A stretch of DNA of 64,000 bases from Ulvibacter sp. MAR_2010_11 (GCF_002813135.1 NZ_PHTY01000001.1:2811501-2875500), one strand, 5' to 3'. Positions 17,709-27,824 are shown, counted from the stretch's first letter. Numbers and translations are program-made. The notes: generated by a model from the sequence alone, not told the origin.

Positions 17709-19700
17709 TTATTTTTTTGCTTCGTTAAAATGTCGAAGACCTTCCTTTAACCAATACAGGTATTCGTCGGCATTAGGAGTATATGCGGTTGGTTTATTCA
17801 GCAGATTAAAATCTGAATCCATCAACACATAATAGGGTTGCGAATTGTTCTTAAAATTTACGGTTTGAAAGGTAGCCCACTTATCACCTATCGTCTTTAT
17901 CTTCTTAACGCCACCCTTCGGTTTGAGGTAACTGAATTTTTCTTCTTCCTCCAATTCTTTTCGATCATCGACATACAATGAAATTAATACATACTCTTTG
18001 TTTATCACATCGAATATATCTTCACGACTCCACACCTGCTCTTCCATTTTTCGACAATTCACACATGCCCAACCGGTAAAATCGATCATGATAGGTTTCC
18101 CCGAAGCTTTCGCGGCAGCAACTCCAGTTTCGAAATCCTTGTAAGCTTCCAATCCTAACGGAGCTTCAGTGCCCTTGTCGTACAGGCTGTAAAATAAAGG
18201 TGGCGGGAATCCGCTTAACAGTTTCAAATTCGCATAACTGGAATTTGTCAACCCGGGTATTAAATACAACATAAAGGCAAAACTCAATGTCCCTACAAAG
18301 ATATTTCCTAATCCCGGACGCTTCTTTTTAGGTCCGTCGTGCGGAAAGCGAATTACTCCGAATAAATACAGCGCCATTCCTAAGGCACATAGAATCCAGA
18401 TGGCTATAAATATTTCACGTTTCAACAAACCCCAATGCTCTACCAAGTCGGCGTTCGAAAGGAATTTAAAGGCAAGTCCTAATTCTATAAAACCAAGTAC
18501 TACCTTAACCGTGTTTAGCCAGCCGCCGCTTTTTGGTAGATTGTTCAACCAATTCGGGAACATAGCGAATAATGCAAAAGGCAATGCCAACGCCAAACCA
18601 AAGCCTCCCATTCCCATGGTAAGCTGCATGGCTCCTCCATCGCTGGAAAGTGAACCTCCCAATAGAGATCCTAAGATTGGACCTGTACATGAAAAAGATA
18701 CTATCGCCAAGGTCAAGGCCATAAAAAAGATTCCAATAAATCCGCCAACGCTCGTCGCCTTATTGTCCATTTTCGAACTCCATGAACTCGGTAAGGTTAT
18801 TTCGTAAAAGCCGAAGAAAGAAAATGCAAAGACAATAAAAATGATAAAGAATATGATGTTGAGCGTAACATTGGTCGAAATATTATTTAAAATTTCGGGG
18901 TCGACCGAGTCCAATAAATGGAACGGTAGACTTAACAACACATAAATTATAAATATAAACAGGCCATAGAGTATGGCGTTGGCCAAACCGTTTTGTCTGT
19001 TTTTAGCACTTTTGGTAAAGAAGGATACTGTGAGAGGAATCATTGGGAACACACATGGTGTTAACAACGCAATTAGTCCGCCCACAAAGCCCAGTAAAAA
19101 GATGGTCAAAAATCCTTTTTCAGAATCTTCTTCCACGGGTTCGAAGGTTTCTTTTCCTTTAATATCTACAGATAATGCCGCTGTTTTTTCAAGGTCGGCT
19201 TCGGTAAGTTCGGCCGATGTTACTGTCGCTTTGCCATCGTCCAGACCTAGTTCAAAGGTTTTCGTCTCGGGAGGTAAACATTTTTCATCGTCGCATACCG
19301 AATAATACACCTCGACGTTTATCTTCAGCTTGTCGGGGTTTATTACTTTAATGGCTTGAATAAAAACCGCCTTCTTTTCAAAAAAGACAATTTCGGCTTC
19401 AAATACAGGGTCCCAAAAAGGTTTCACATCAGGCTCCTTTGTTTTTCCAACCAATTGGAACGTTTCAGGAGATGCATTATAGGTGAATTCGGTAGGAATA
19501 GGACCTAATTCAACATCGGCTTCCACCTGACTGTATAAATGCCATTTATCCTCTAGTTGAGCGGTAATGATGATATTGTAAAGATCTCCGGATTCTTGTT
19601 CCACCTTCACATCCCATTCCACCGGATCTAAAAATTCCTGTGCCGTTATTGTGGCACAGCACAAACTCATTAAAACAAAAAGTAAGGTTAGTTTCTTCAT
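17709..19700 (-). CDS. dsbD: Thiol:disulfide interchange protein DsbD
   Basis: A 663-residue protein. The signal peptide ends near TAQ (19-21). The N-terminal DsbD-alpha domain carries CDDEKCLPPE, the periplasmic redox cysteines. About eight membrane helices (~197-490) include LLTPCVFPMIPLTVSFF and SFSCTGPILGSLLGG, the two membrane cysteines. The C-terminal thioredoxin-like domain has the W-A-C-V-N-C-R-K motif. The family passes electrons from cytoplasmic thioredoxin across the inner membrane to reduce periplasmic disulfides and cytochrome c maturation factors. It follows tilS by 7 bp in a four-gene minus-strand run. Confidence 0.95.
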   Translation of the reverse strand: MKKLTLLFVLMSLCCATITAQEFLDPVEWDVKVEQESGDLYNIIITAQLEDKWHLYSQVEADVELGPIPTEFTYNASPETFQLVGKTKEPDVKPFWDPVFEAEIVFFEKKAVFIQAIKVINPDKLKINVEVYYSVCDDEKCLPPETKTFELGLDDGKATVTSAELTEADLEKTAALSVDIKGKETFEPVEEDSEKGFLTIFLLGFVGGLIALLTPCVFPMIPLTVSFFTKSAKNRQNGLANAILYGLFIFIIYVLLSLPFHLLDSVDPEILNNISTNVTLNIIFFIIFIVFAFSFFGFYEITLPSSWSSKMDNKATSVGGFIGIFFMALTLAIVSFSCTGPILGSLLGGSLSSDGGAMQLTMGMGGFGLALALPFALFAMFPNWLNNLPKSGGWLNTVKVVLGFIELGLAFKFLSNADLVEHWGLLKREIFIAIWILCALGMALYLFGVIRFPHDGPKKKRPGLGNIFVGTLSFAFMLYLIPGLTNSSYANLKLLSGFPPPLFYSLYDKGTEAPLGLEAYKDFETGVAAAKASGKPIMIDFTGWACVNCRKMEEQVWSREDIFDVINKEYVLISLYVDDRKELEEEEKFSYLKPKGGVKKIKTIGDKWATFQTVNFKNNSQPYYVLMDSDFNLLNKPTAYTPNADEYLYWLKEGLRHFNEAKK

Positions 19701-19707
19701 AATTAAT

Positions 19708-21018
19708 TTAGGGAGTGTTTGTTATTTTTAAAATATGCTTTGTATCCGGGGTTACTTTAAATCTATCGTCCAAACGCATTCCAACTATCCAAACAATTTT
19801 GTGATTTGTACATAGCAACCAAATTTTTTCTTTCGCCACCAAAGATAACTTTTCATCTTTAAAAAACTTACTCAATTTCTTTTTTCCTTGCATACCAAAG
19901 GGTTGAAATACATCGCCTTCACGCCATTTTCGAAGTTGTAATGGAAAGCTTATTTTGTCTTTATCCACGTATACCTCAGTGGGGGTACTATTTCCTATCT
20001 TTTTGGTGGATTTTAATGTAATATGAATTGGATTGTCAATTTCTTCATCATTTTCCTCAATAAAATATTCTGTTTTTTTTGCTTCGGAAGTGATTTGAGT
20101 GAGTAAAAGCGTGTCTCTGTCCTTTAATAACCGATGCGTTTTTGAAACAATTTGTTTCCCGCTTTGTGCCTTCACCAATTCCGAAATATCCTCCCAGGCC
20201 GTAAATCCGAAGCCAACAAGCAGTTCGTATAACACAGCATTGGTGTTTGGCAATTCCTGAAGTCTTTTGCTGTCAATTCGATATCCATCGGACATTTCGG
20301 TAACGACCAAATTATAAATTAACGCCATATAGTCGTCGATTAATAACTGACTCTCCTGAAGATGTTCTTGCGTTTTCTGAAAACTTTGCAACAAGTTGTT
20401 GCTCGCCTCCTTATACTTCGGGATTACCTCCAGCCGCAAGGCATTGCGCCAATAATCTGACTTTTTATTACTACTGTCTTCACGCCAGTGTAAGTGATTC
20501 TCTTTTGCATGCTTCAGAATTTCATTTCTGGAAAAGGGAAGCAACGGACGCACAACAGACTCGTTGACTGCCGGAATTCCCGTTAATCCTCGTAAGCCGG
20601 TGCCTCGTGAGATGTTAATTAAAAAAGTTTCTAGGTCGTCATCGGCGTGATGTGCTGTTACAATATAGTCGAGTTTAAAATCTCTCTTAATTTCATCAAA
20701 CCAGCGATAGCGTAGTTCGCGAGCCGCCATTTGAGTGGAAAGCTTATTTTCGGAACCGTATTTTTTAGTGTCAAATGTTTCGGTAAAAACCGGAATTGAA
20801 AACTTATCGGCCAAATGCACTACAAATTGTTCGTCCTCGTCGCTTTCCTTTCCGCGAAGCGAAAAATTACAATGCGCTAAAGATATATCGTAATCTGAAA
20901 GTTTCAATAAATGTGTAAGCACCACACTGTCCAATCCCCCACTGCAGGCAACAAGGATTTTTTTACCCTTCAGAAGTGTATGGTTTTTGTCAATATGTTT
21001 CCGAAATTTTTGAATCAC
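19708..21018 (-). CDS. tilS: tRNA(Ile)-lysidine synthetase
   Basis: A 436-residue protein. The PP-loop motif is CSGGLDSVVLTHLL near residue 25, and TAHHADDDLETFLINISRGTGLRGL is the TilS core signature. A TilS substrate-binding and C-terminal domain follows (RKWREGDVFQPFGMQGKKKLSKFF). The enzyme ligates lysine to C34 of tRNA-Ile(CAU) with ATP, so the tRNA reads AUA. It is essential in most bacteria. It lies 7 bp upstream of dsbD. A 79-bp gap separates it from pabB, so it may also have its own promoter. Confidence 0.95.
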   Translation of the reverse strand: MIQKFRKHIDKNHTLLKGKKILVACSGGLDSVVLTHLLKLSDYDISLAHCNFSLRGKESDEDEQFVVHLADKFSIPVFTETFDTKKYGSENKLSTQMAARELRYRWFDEIKRDFKLDYIVTAHHADDDLETFLINISRGTGLRGLTGIPAVNESVVRPLLPFSRNEILKHAKENHLHWREDSSNKKSDYWRNALRLEVIPKYKEASNNLLQSFQKTQEHLQESQLLIDDYMALIYNLVVTEMSDGYRIDSKRLQELPNTNAVLYELLVGFGFTAWEDISELVKAQSGKQIVSKTHRLLKDRDTLLLTQITSEAKKTEYFIEENDEEIDNPIHITLKSTKKIGNSTPTEVYVDKDKISFPLQLRKWREGDVFQPFGMQGKKKLSKFFKDEKLSLVAKEKIWLLCTNHKIVWIVGMRLDDRFKVTPDTKHILKITNTP

Positions 21019-21097
21019 AAAGAGTGCTTAAAGGTTTTTCACAAAGTTACACAAAGAAGCCACAATGTGTGTGAAGAGAATTTTATAATACATAAGT

Positions 21098-22399
21098 TTA
21101 GTTTTCAAGAACTTCCCGCATGGCTTTTGCCTTCAATAAACATTCTTCGTATTCGTTTTCGGGAATCGACTTTGCCGTGATCGCCCCTCCCACCGAAAAA
21201 CTTACATAGTTGTTTGCTGCGTTGTACAAGATGCTGCGAATAATTACATTAAAATCGAAGTCTCCATTCGGGGCAAAATAGCCGACTGCTCCACTGTACA
21301 AACCGCGTTTGGCGTCTTCTAAAGCTTCAATAATTTTCATCGCCGAAATCTTCGGAGCTCCTGTCATACTCCCCATTGGAAAGGTGTTTTTAATAATCTC
21401 GATATTTGATATTGAAGGAGCAACACGGCAGGAAATGGTAGAAATTAATTGATGTACCTGCTCGAAAGTATATACTTTACACAATTCTTCTACAGTAACA
21501 CTTCCTTTTTCGGCAATTTTAGAAAGGTCGTTACGCACCAAATCGGTTATCATAATATTTTCGCTGCGTTCCTTAGGATCTTCCATCAATGCTTCTATCA
21601 TTTTTGTATCGGCATCTGCATCTATCATTCGTTTGGCAGTTCCTTTAATGGGTTGAGAAATCACCTTTTTTCCTATTCGTTGTAAATAACGTTCGGGAGA
21701 GGCGGAAAGCAAATAGTGATCCTGTAGTTTAAAGAAGGTAGCAAAAGGGGCTTTTGAAATTTCATTAAGGTGTAAATAGCTTTTAACAGGATTTAGAACT
21801 GCCCCTTCAGAAAAAAATTCCTGACAAAAATTGGCTTCATAAATATCCCCGCGTTCGATATGCGATAACATTCTATGCACTTTCTCGAAATACGAATCTT
21901 TGGAGGTACGTAAACTAATTTTAATTTCCGGATTTTGAGTTTCACTACTATGATTAGATGATTCGTCTATTGCTGATATTGTTTCCCAATCGGTCGCAAT
22001 TTCATCGTCTACCATATTTAGATATCGGATTTCAGCTTCGTGTTCAGAAAATAAAAAGATCTTTTTTGGTTGAAAAAAATACAGATCGGGAAAATCCAGA
22101 AAGTCACTGTTTTTGGAAGACAGCGCTTCAATATCGTTTTTAAGATCGTAGGTTAAATAGCCGAACAACCAGTCTTTGGATAGGGTTTGATATTCTTCAA
22201 GTTTAGAAAATGCGTTGTGGGCATCTGTTTTTATCGAAGTTAGTGCATCCACGGCAAGGATTGCTTTGTACTTGGAATGTGCCTGTGTGTGCTCATTGGA
22301 ATCCAGCCAAACCACTTCTTCAAACTGCTGTGCCCAATGGAGCAATTTGGACTTGAAGTTTTCAGTAAGTGTGACAGGGTATTTCTTATGCGTACGCAT
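21098..22399 (-). CDS. pabB: Aminodeoxychorismate synthase component I
   Basis: A 433-residue chorismate-utilising enzyme. The C-terminal chorismate-binding domain has [46 protein letters not shown] and [19 protein letters not shown]. The Lys in P-I-K-G-T is the residue that marks PabB, whereas TrpE has P-I-A-G-T, so I prefer folate-pathway PabB over anthranilate synthase. With a PabA amidotransferase it makes 4-amino-4-deoxychorismate for p-aminobenzoate. The N-terminal half is poorly conserved, as usual. It follows the flavin reductase gene by 2 bp. Confidence 0.88.
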   Translation of the reverse strand: MRTHKKYPVTLTENFKSKLLHWAQQFEEVVWLDSNEHTQAHSKYKAILAVDALTSIKTDAHNAFSKLEEYQTLSKDWLFGYLTYDLKNDIEALSSKNSDFLDFPDLYFFQPKKIFLFSEHEAEIRYLNMVDDEIATDWETISAIDESSNHSSETQNPEIKISLRTSKDSYFEKVHRMLSHIERGDIYEANFCQEFFSEGAVLNPVKSYLHLNEISKAPFATFFKLQDHYLLSASPERYLQRIGKKVISQPIKGTAKRMIDADADTKMIEALMEDPKERSENIMITDLVRNDLSKIAEKGSVTVEELCKVYTFEQVHQLISTISCRVAPSISNIEIIKNTFPMGSMTGAPKISAMKIIEALEDAKRGLYSGAVGYFAPNGDFDFNVIIRSILYNAANNYVSFSVGGAITAKSIPENEYEECLLKAKAMREVLEN

Positions 22400-22401
22400 G
22401 C

Positions 22402-22944
22402 TTATTTTTCAATTTGATGCAGAAAATTTTGGAGGACATCCATAAACCCCAGATACAATAGCTCATTGGAAATTTCCTTTTTCTCTACCGAAAAGTTTTC
22501 AGAAAAAGAAGGAAATGCAAAACTGTCAACAATTTCCCCGTTGAAACGAGGGACTACAAGTTTGCTGTATTCTAAAGCGGCAATGCCACCTCTCGCCCCA
22601 TTAGAAGTGCTCATAAGCAAAACTTTTTTACCTTCTAAAAACTTGTATTCCAATCGTGAAAGCCAATCGAGAATGTTTTTGAAAAATGCAGAAACATTCC
22701 GGTTGTGTTCATTTACAGAAATTAGTAAGGCATCTGCCTCTTTAATCTCATTATTGAGCATTCTTAGCGCTACAGAATATCCTTCCTTTTTCTCTAAATC
22801 TTCACTAAAAAGAGGGATGTCAAAATCGGTTAAACGTATTAATTTTACTTTATGACCGTCAATTTTTGAAGCTGCAAAGGATACAAATTCATGATTAATT
22901 GAGGTGCTGCTATTACTTCCTGCAAAGGCTAAGATTTGTTTCAT
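22402..22944 (-). CDS. NAD(P)H-dependent FMN reductase family protein
   Basis: A 180-residue flavodoxin-fold protein of the NADPH-dependent FMN reductase (azoreductase/chromate reductase) family. The FMN phosphate-binding loop AGSNSSTSINHEF is at the N-terminus, and the mid-protein motif is SVNEHNRNVSAFFKNILDWLSR, where related proteins have P-x-Y-N/H-x-S-x-P-x-x-L-K-N-x-x-D. LLMSTSNGARGG closes the flavin site. It is expected to be a soluble dimeric quinone or flavin reductase. It is first in the run with pabB, tilS and dsbD and is divergent from the secreted paralogue at 23158. Confidence 0.9.
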   Translation of the reverse strand: MKQILAFAGSNSSTSINHEFVSFAASKIDGHKVKLIRLTDFDIPLFSEDLEKKEGYSVALRMLNNEIKEADALLISVNEHNRNVSAFFKNILDWLSRLEYKFLEGKKVLLMSTSNGARGGIAALEYSKLVVPRFNGEIVDSFAFPSFSENFSVEKKEISNELLYLGFMDVLQNFLHQIEK

Positions 22945-23091
22945 TTTTCAAAGATATTCAATTAAAAACAAATCAGTTTTGTCGCATTTTCCTACTAATT
23001 TATCTTAATTATAAAGTTAATTCCTACATATTTTGTGTCGTTCGTCGAACAAAGAATTCATCTCAACGAATAGTTTTGAAATTGAGGCGTT

Positions 23092-23099
23092 TACATTTG
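23092..23099 (+). promoter_or_regulatory. -7 box upstream of the tandem secreted paralogues
   Basis: The plus strand reads TACATTTG, an exact TAnnTTTG match, about 58 bp upstream of the ATG at 23158. This position argues against the longer open frame starting at 23125. Confidence 0.45.
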
Positions 23100-23157
23100 G
23101 AGGGAATCGAATTCCGAAGTAATATTGACCCAAGATAACCCCAAATTATCGCTACTT

Positions 23158-24366
23158 ATGAAAAATATTACTTATGCAATTTTTGCAGTATTACTGTGTA
23201 TATATGCCCCCGCAATTGCACAAGTTGGAATAGGAACTTCCTCTCCTAAAAGCATGTTGGATATCCCGGCATCGAACCCCGCATCCCCTTCTAATAAAGA
23301 CGGAATTTTAATACCAAGAATCAATGCCTTTCCTTCGGTTAATCCGGGAAGCAGTCAAGATGGTATGTTAGTTTTTCTAACTACTGCAACCGGAACTTAC
23401 AAAAAAGGATTTCATTATTGGGACGATACTCCTAAAAAATGGATTGCATACAATGGCGAATGGTCCGATGGAAATGTGCCCCAATCCCGTGGTGACTTCA
23501 ACAGTAACCTCATCTATGCACAACAAGCTTCCGATGGAGGTGTAGATGTTGTGATACTGGATTCGGGTCAAATAGGAATGGGAACAAGTAATTTGGAGGA
23601 AAGCTTAGAGCTAAAATTGGCCGGAGATAACGATATTCAAATTTCCAGTGCATCGCCCCCGGATGCACCTCAATTAGTATTTTATACTACTAATGGCTCC
23701 TTCGCCTCCCCACAATTTATGAACAACGACGAACCTATTGGATATATCACCGGTAAGGTTTGGACCGGTACGGGAAAATCGGGTGACGTTGCCAATATTC
23801 AGATTAAGTCGGACGGGAATCATTCCGCAGGGAGTTATCCCACAAAAATAGAATTTAATGTTACCGGACCCGGAAGTACTAATATTAACGAATATGATCC
23901 CGAAATGGTAATTAGCAGTAAAGGAAATATGGGTATTGGATTAAATAATCCATCTGCTGTTCTGGAAATTAAAGCCGGAACTTCTATAGCTAATACAGCC
24001 CCCTTAAAATTATCTTCAGGACCAAATCTGTCAACTGCTGAAACAGGAGCCATAGAATACGACGGTACCAATCTTTATTTTACACCCGGTACATCACGAA
24101 AATTATTATTGAAGGGGCTAACAAATACCGGAAACCTTGATTTTCCAAATATTGGGAGTCGAGGAACATCCGAATTGACCATGACCGTTGCAGGAGCAGC
24201 CGTAGGTAGTTCTTGTTCGTGCGCCCCCAATAGTTCAATTGAATCAAATTTACAATGGAGTTGCTATGTAAGTGGCGCCAATACCGTGACTGTTCGACTA
24301 ACCAACGTCAGCACCGCGTCCGTTAATCCTGCTAATAAAAGTTGGAAAGTATCGGTTATTGAATAA
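23158..24366 (+). CDS. Secreted cell-surface-type protein, tandem paralogue 1
   Basis: About 402 residues from the ATG at 23158 (MKNITYAIFAVLLCIYAP...AQ), which gives a clean signal peptide; the upstream ATG at 23125 adds 11 polar residues in front of it and is rejected. After the signal comes VGIGTSSPKSMLDI, the G-I-G-T-x-x-P motif that starts many flavobacterial surface proteins. Two further copies are seen (IGMGTSNLEESLEL, MGIGLNNPSAVLEI). The C-terminal ~60 residues carry two Cys in SSCSCAPNS and a third in LQWSCYV, and end like the next gene. I do not recognise a catalytic domain. It is probably exported and surface-associated. Confidence 0.75.
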   Translation: MKNITYAIFAVLLCIYAPAIAQVGIGTSSPKSMLDIPASNPASPSNKDGILIPRINAFPSVNPGSSQDGMLVFLTTATGTYKKGFHYWDDTPKKWIAYNGEWSDGNVPQSRGDFNSNLIYAQQASDGGVDVVILDSGQIGMGTSNLEESLELKLAGDNDIQISSASPPDAPQLVFYTTNGSFASPQFMNNDEPIGYITGKVWTGTGKSGDVANIQIKSDGNHSAGSYPTKIEFNVTGPGSTNINEYDPEMVISSKGNMGIGLNNPSAVLEIKAGTSIANTAPLKLSSGPNLSTAETGAIEYDGTNLYFTPGTSRKLLLKGLTNTGNLDFPNIGSRGTSELTMTVAGAAVGSSCSCAPNSSIESNLQWSCYVSGANTVTVRLTNVSTASVNPANKSWKVSVIE

Positions 24367-24395
24367 ATCTACTACAAGCCCCTAAAAATTTAGTT

Positions 24396-25592
24396 ATGAA
24401 AACTCATACTCTCCTATCGATAATATTAATGTCGGTTACTACCGGTTTAATTAGTCATGCACAAGTTGGGGTTAATAATCCAACTCCCGGAAGTATCCTC
24501 GACATACAGGCTTCAAGTCAGGCAAATCCTTTAAATACAGATGGAATATTAATTCCCCGAGTAACCGATTTATCCGATGTTGACCCCGGAGCCGAGCAGG
24601 ATGGAATGCTTATCTTTTTAGCATCTCCGCTTGGAAACTTAAAAAAAGGACTTCACTATTGGGACAATTCTCCTAAAAAATGGATCCCTTATGGTGGTGA
24701 TTGGCTTGATAGTTATAACGGTGAATTGAAAGATTTGTCATACGCCAATCAGGCGAATGCTAATGGTGTTTCGGTCGTAGTCCTTGACAACGGAAGAATT
24801 GGAATGGGAACCGACAATCCTGTTGCTAGTCTTGAAATTAAACTCCCCGGTGACAATGATATTCAAGTTGTGAGTGCGTCGCCCCCAAACGCACCCAATC
24901 TAATTTATTACACTAAAAATGGAACATTTGCATCGGGCGCATTCTTAAATAATAATAATCCCATTGGTGAAATTACAGGAAAAGTATGGACCGGTGGTGG
25001 AGCCTCTGGAAAGGTAGCTCAAATTAGTTCTCTTGCCGATGGATCGCATAGTAGCGGAAACCTTCCTACAAAATTTACGCTTTCGACAACGGCAAGTGGG
25101 AATACTTCCGAAAGTCAGAATGGTAATGAACTTACCATAAAAGCTACAGGAAAAGTTGGCATTGGAATTGATAATCCAACTGCTGTCTTACACCTAAAAG
25201 CAGGTTCTGCCGGCGGGAATTCGGCTCCAATGAAATTCAAGGCAGGCAGCAATCTTACGACGCCCGAAAACGGAGCCTTTGAGTTTGATGGAACACACCT
25301 TTACTTTACACCAAACACCAAAAGAACAATTCTACTAAAAGGATTGACCAACACAGTAACTTTAAACTTTCCATTGATATTAAATGGAGTTACAAGCGAA
25401 CTTACTCTTCCCGTCCCGGGTGCAACTACAGGAAGCGTGTGTGAGTGCGCTCCTTCCGGAGCCATCGAAACGGGTTTACAATGGAGTTGTTATGTGAATT
25501 CGGCCAATATAGTGACAATTAGATTGTCAAACATCACTTCAGGTTTAATAGACCCCGTAAACAGAAGTTGGAAAGTAACGGTAATAGAATAA
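24396..25592 (+). CDS. Secreted cell-surface-type protein, tandem paralogue 2
   Basis: A 398-residue paralogue of the preceding gene, 29 bp downstream. It has a signal peptide (MKTHTLLSIILMSVTTGLISHAQ) followed by the same G-V-N-N-P-T-P-G-S-I-L-D-I start, the shared LKKGLHYWDNSPKKWIPYG segment, internal G-M-G-T and G-I-G-I repeats, and the same cysteine-bearing tail (SVCECAPSG, LQWSCYV). The two genes clearly arose by tandem duplication and have since diverged substantially. The motif layout resembles phage-tail-fibre or S74-type surface proteins without the S74 end. The function is unknown. Confidence 0.75.
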   Translation: MKTHTLLSIILMSVTTGLISHAQVGVNNPTPGSILDIQASSQANPLNTDGILIPRVTDLSDVDPGAEQDGMLIFLASPLGNLKKGLHYWDNSPKKWIPYGGDWLDSYNGELKDLSYANQANANGVSVVVLDNGRIGMGTDNPVASLEIKLPGDNDIQVVSASPPNAPNLIYYTKNGTFASGAFLNNNNPIGEITGKVWTGGGASGKVAQISSLADGSHSSGNLPTKFTLSTTASGNTSESQNGNELTIKATGKVGIGIDNPTAVLHLKAGSAGGNSAPMKFKAGSNLTTPENGAFEFDGTHLYFTPNTKRTILLKGLTNTVTLNFPLILNGVTSELTLPVPGATTGSVCECAPSGAIETGLQWSCYVNSANIVTIRLSNITSGLIDPVNRSWKVTVIE

Positions 25593-25603
25593 ATTAGAAG
25601 TAT

Positions 25604-25670
25604 CACCGGTCCCCCCTGCAGTCTTGACCGGTGACAAAAAAAAGCCATCCGTTTTTGCGGATGGTTTTTT
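25604..25670. terminator. Double hairpin terminator between paralogue 2 and lpdA
   Basis: The first hairpin (CACCGGTC / GACCGGTG, 25604-25633) is followed by a second, bidirectional one (stem CCATCCG / CGGATGG at 25645-25664, extended by flanking A and T runs from 25638 to 25670). It serves the convergent genes on both sides. Confidence 0.85.
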
Positions 25671-25693
25671 ATTCTATGCAAAATTTATATAAC

Positions 25694-27094
25694 TTAAATA
25701 TGCAACGCTCTGTCTGCAGTTGCAGCTAAAGCCGCTTCCTTTACAGCTTCCGCATAAGTAGGATGTGCATGACTCATTCGAGCGATGTCTTCGGCACTTG
25801 CCCTGAATTCCATAGCAGTAACGGCTTCGGCTATTAAATCGGCTACCCTTGCTCCTACCATGTGTACTCCCAATACCTCATCGGTGGTTTTATCTGCCAA
25901 GATTTTTACAAAGCCATCGGTATCCCCACTGGCTCTGGAACGTCCCAGGGCTCTCATTGGAAACATACCTGCTTTGTAAGCAACGCCGGCTTCCTGCAAT
26001 TGTTCTTCGGTTTTTCCAACTGAAGCAACTTCAGGCCAGGTGTATACCACCCCGGGAATTAAATTATAGTCAATATGTGGTTTCTGACCGGCAATCGTTT
26101 CTGCAACAAAAACACCTTCCTCTTCGGCCTTATGTGCCAACATAGCGCCTCGAATAACATCACCTATTGCGTAGATATTCTTAATATTGGTTTGTAAATG
26201 ATCGTTTACATCAATCATTCCGCGTTCGGTAATTTTCACTCCTGCTTTTTCAGCTTTCAATCCGTCGGTAAAAGGTCGGCGACCCACTGAAACCAAACAA
26301 TAATCTCCCGTAAAGGTAACCTCGGTATCTTTCTTATCGGTTGCTGTGACTGTGATTTCATTTTTCTTTCTGGCAACAGCCGAAACCTTATGAGAAAGAT
26401 AAAACTTAACGCCTTGCTTTTTCATCACTTTGGTAAGCTCCTTGCTTTGAGCACTGTCCATGGTTGGGATAATACGATCCATATATTCAACCACTGAAAC
26501 TTCAGCGCCCAGTCTGCGATACACCTGACCTAATTCCAATCCAATTACTCCTCCGCCGATTACAATTAAATGTTTGGGAACTTCTTTTAGGGTTAAAGCC
26601 TCGGTTGATGTAATGATTCGTTCCTTGTCAATTTTTATAAAAGGGAGTGTTGAAGGCTTGCTTCCTGTGGCAATAATTGTATTTTTCGCCTCAATTGTTT
26701 CGGTTTTCTTTCCTGTAATCTCAATATGAGTTGCGTCTTTAAAAGCGCCTGTTCCTGTAAAAACATCCACTTTGTTTTTATTCATTAAGAATTCAATCCC
26801 TTTTGTAGTTTGATCTACAACCGATTGTTTCCGCTCAATCATTTTTTTAAAATTAAGCTTCACTTCTCCGGGAATTTCAATTCCGTGTTCTTCAAAATGC
26901 TTCATGGCATCCTCATAATGGTGTGAAGAATCCAACAGAGCCTTACTTGGGATACAACCTACATTTAAGCAAGTGCCACCTAAAGTATTATATTTTTCAA
27001 TGAGTGCGGTTTTCATTCCAAGTTGTGCACAGCGAATAGCTGCTACATATCCTCCCGGACCTGAACCTATTATTGCAACATCATAAGTACTCAT
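25694..27094 (-). CDS. lpdA: Dihydrolipoyl dehydrogenase
   Basis: A 466-residue flavoprotein. FAD-binding GSGPGGYVAAIRCAQLG is followed by the redox-active disulfide in GGTCLNVGCIPSKALL, the NAD motif VIGGGVIGLELGQVYRRLG, IYAIGDV, and the C-terminal catalytic H-A-H-P-T-Y-A-E. It is the E3 component of pyruvate, 2-oxoglutarate and branched-chain 2-oxoacid dehydrogenases and of glycine cleavage, reoxidising lipoamide with NAD. It is monocistronic here; the E1/E2 genes are not in the window. Confidence 0.96.
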   Translation of the reverse strand: MSTYDVAIIGSGPGGYVAAIRCAQLGMKTALIEKYNTLGGTCLNVGCIPSKALLDSSHHYEDAMKHFEEHGIEIPGEVKLNFKKMIERKQSVVDQTTKGIEFLMNKNKVDVFTGTGAFKDATHIEITGKKTETIEAKNTIIATGSKPSTLPFIKIDKERIITSTEALTLKEVPKHLIVIGGGVIGLELGQVYRRLGAEVSVVEYMDRIIPTMDSAQSKELTKVMKKQGVKFYLSHKVSAVARKKNEITVTATDKKDTEVTFTGDYCLVSVGRRPFTDGLKAEKAGVKITERGMIDVNDHLQTNIKNIYAIGDVIRGAMLAHKAEEEGVFVAETIAGQKPHIDYNLIPGVVYTWPEVASVGKTEEQLQEAGVAYKAGMFPMRALGRSRASGDTDGFVKILADKTTDEVLGVHMVGARVADLIAEAVTAMEFRASAEDIARMSHAHPTYAEAVKEAALAATADRALHI

Positions 27095-27151
27095 AAAATG
27101 TGTTTTAAATTGAACGAAGACACCTCAGTTTTACTTTGGCGTTTGAAGTTG

Positions 27152-27159
27152 CAAAAGTA
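27152..27159 (-). promoter_or_regulatory. -7 box of lpdA
   Basis: The minus strand reads TACTTTTG, preceded by TTTG in the common flavobacterial arrangement TTTGTACTTTTGC. It lies 58 bp upstream of the lpdA start. Confidence 0.55.
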
Positions 27160-27208
27160 CAAATGTTTTGCGGTTGGACAAGGTGAGTTCCATATGAAAA
27201 TCGACTTA

Positions 27209-27667
27209 TTAGAGTGACATTGCAGTGGTGTTTTTTACCTCACTGATTGTAAACGAACTTTGGGTGCTTCCAATGTGCTGTAAGGTGGTGAGTTTGGTAA
27301 CCATAAAGTTCCGAAAATGTGTCATATCGGTTACTATTACTTTTAATAAATAATCGTACTCCCCACTCACATGAAAGCATTCAAGTACCTCATCCAACTG
27401 AATAACTTCAGCTTCAAATTTGGTTAGATATTCTTTGGAATGTTGCGCAAGCTTTATCTGACAAAAAACAGAAAAACCCAAATTGACTTTCTCTCTGTCC
27501 ACTAGGGTTACATATTTTCTAATGACTCCACTTCGTTCAAGTTTTTTGATACGTTCATATACCGCGGTAACCGAAAGATTAAGCTTATGAGAAAGCTCTT
27601 TGTTAGTTTGCTTACAGTCCTCTTGCAAATGTTTCAGTAGTAATGTATCAATTACATCTAATTTCAT
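27209..27667 (-). CDS. Lrp/AsnC family transcriptional regulator
   Basis: A 152-residue protein, the usual length of the family. The N-terminal HTH is ELSHKLNLSVTAVYERIKKLERSGVI. The C-terminal RAM/AsnC ligand-binding domain has VLECFHVSGEYDYLLKVIVTD. It is divergent from the methionine gamma-lyase-like gene across a 157-bp gap rich in A+T, a common layout for a regulator of an amino-acid catabolic gene. I infer that it senses an amino acid such as methionine and controls its neighbour; no operator could be read with confidence. Confidence 0.93.
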   Translation of the reverse strand: MKLDVIDTLLLKHLQEDCKQTNKELSHKLNLSVTAVYERIKKLERSGVIRKYVTLVDREKVNLGFSVFCQIKLAQHSKEYLTKFEAEVIQLDEVLECFHVSGEYDYLLKVIVTDMTHFRNFMVTKLTTLQHIGSTQSSFTISEVKNTTAMSL

Positions 27668-27824
27668 TCTGAATATTTTTCCGAAATATATTTAATTAAT
27701 CCGTTATGTGATACTTTAAAACTATATTTTTTGGCTTTTATAGTTTTATTTTCTGTCAAACAGCAAACTGATTGATTTTTTAACTGAATAGTCTTAGTTT
27801 TACCATACACATTAAACCTTTACC

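Noticed and set aside
18400..18807. 135-codon plus-strand frame inside dsbD
   Set aside because: It is a shadow of the membrane-helix region of dsbD and shows no independent motif.
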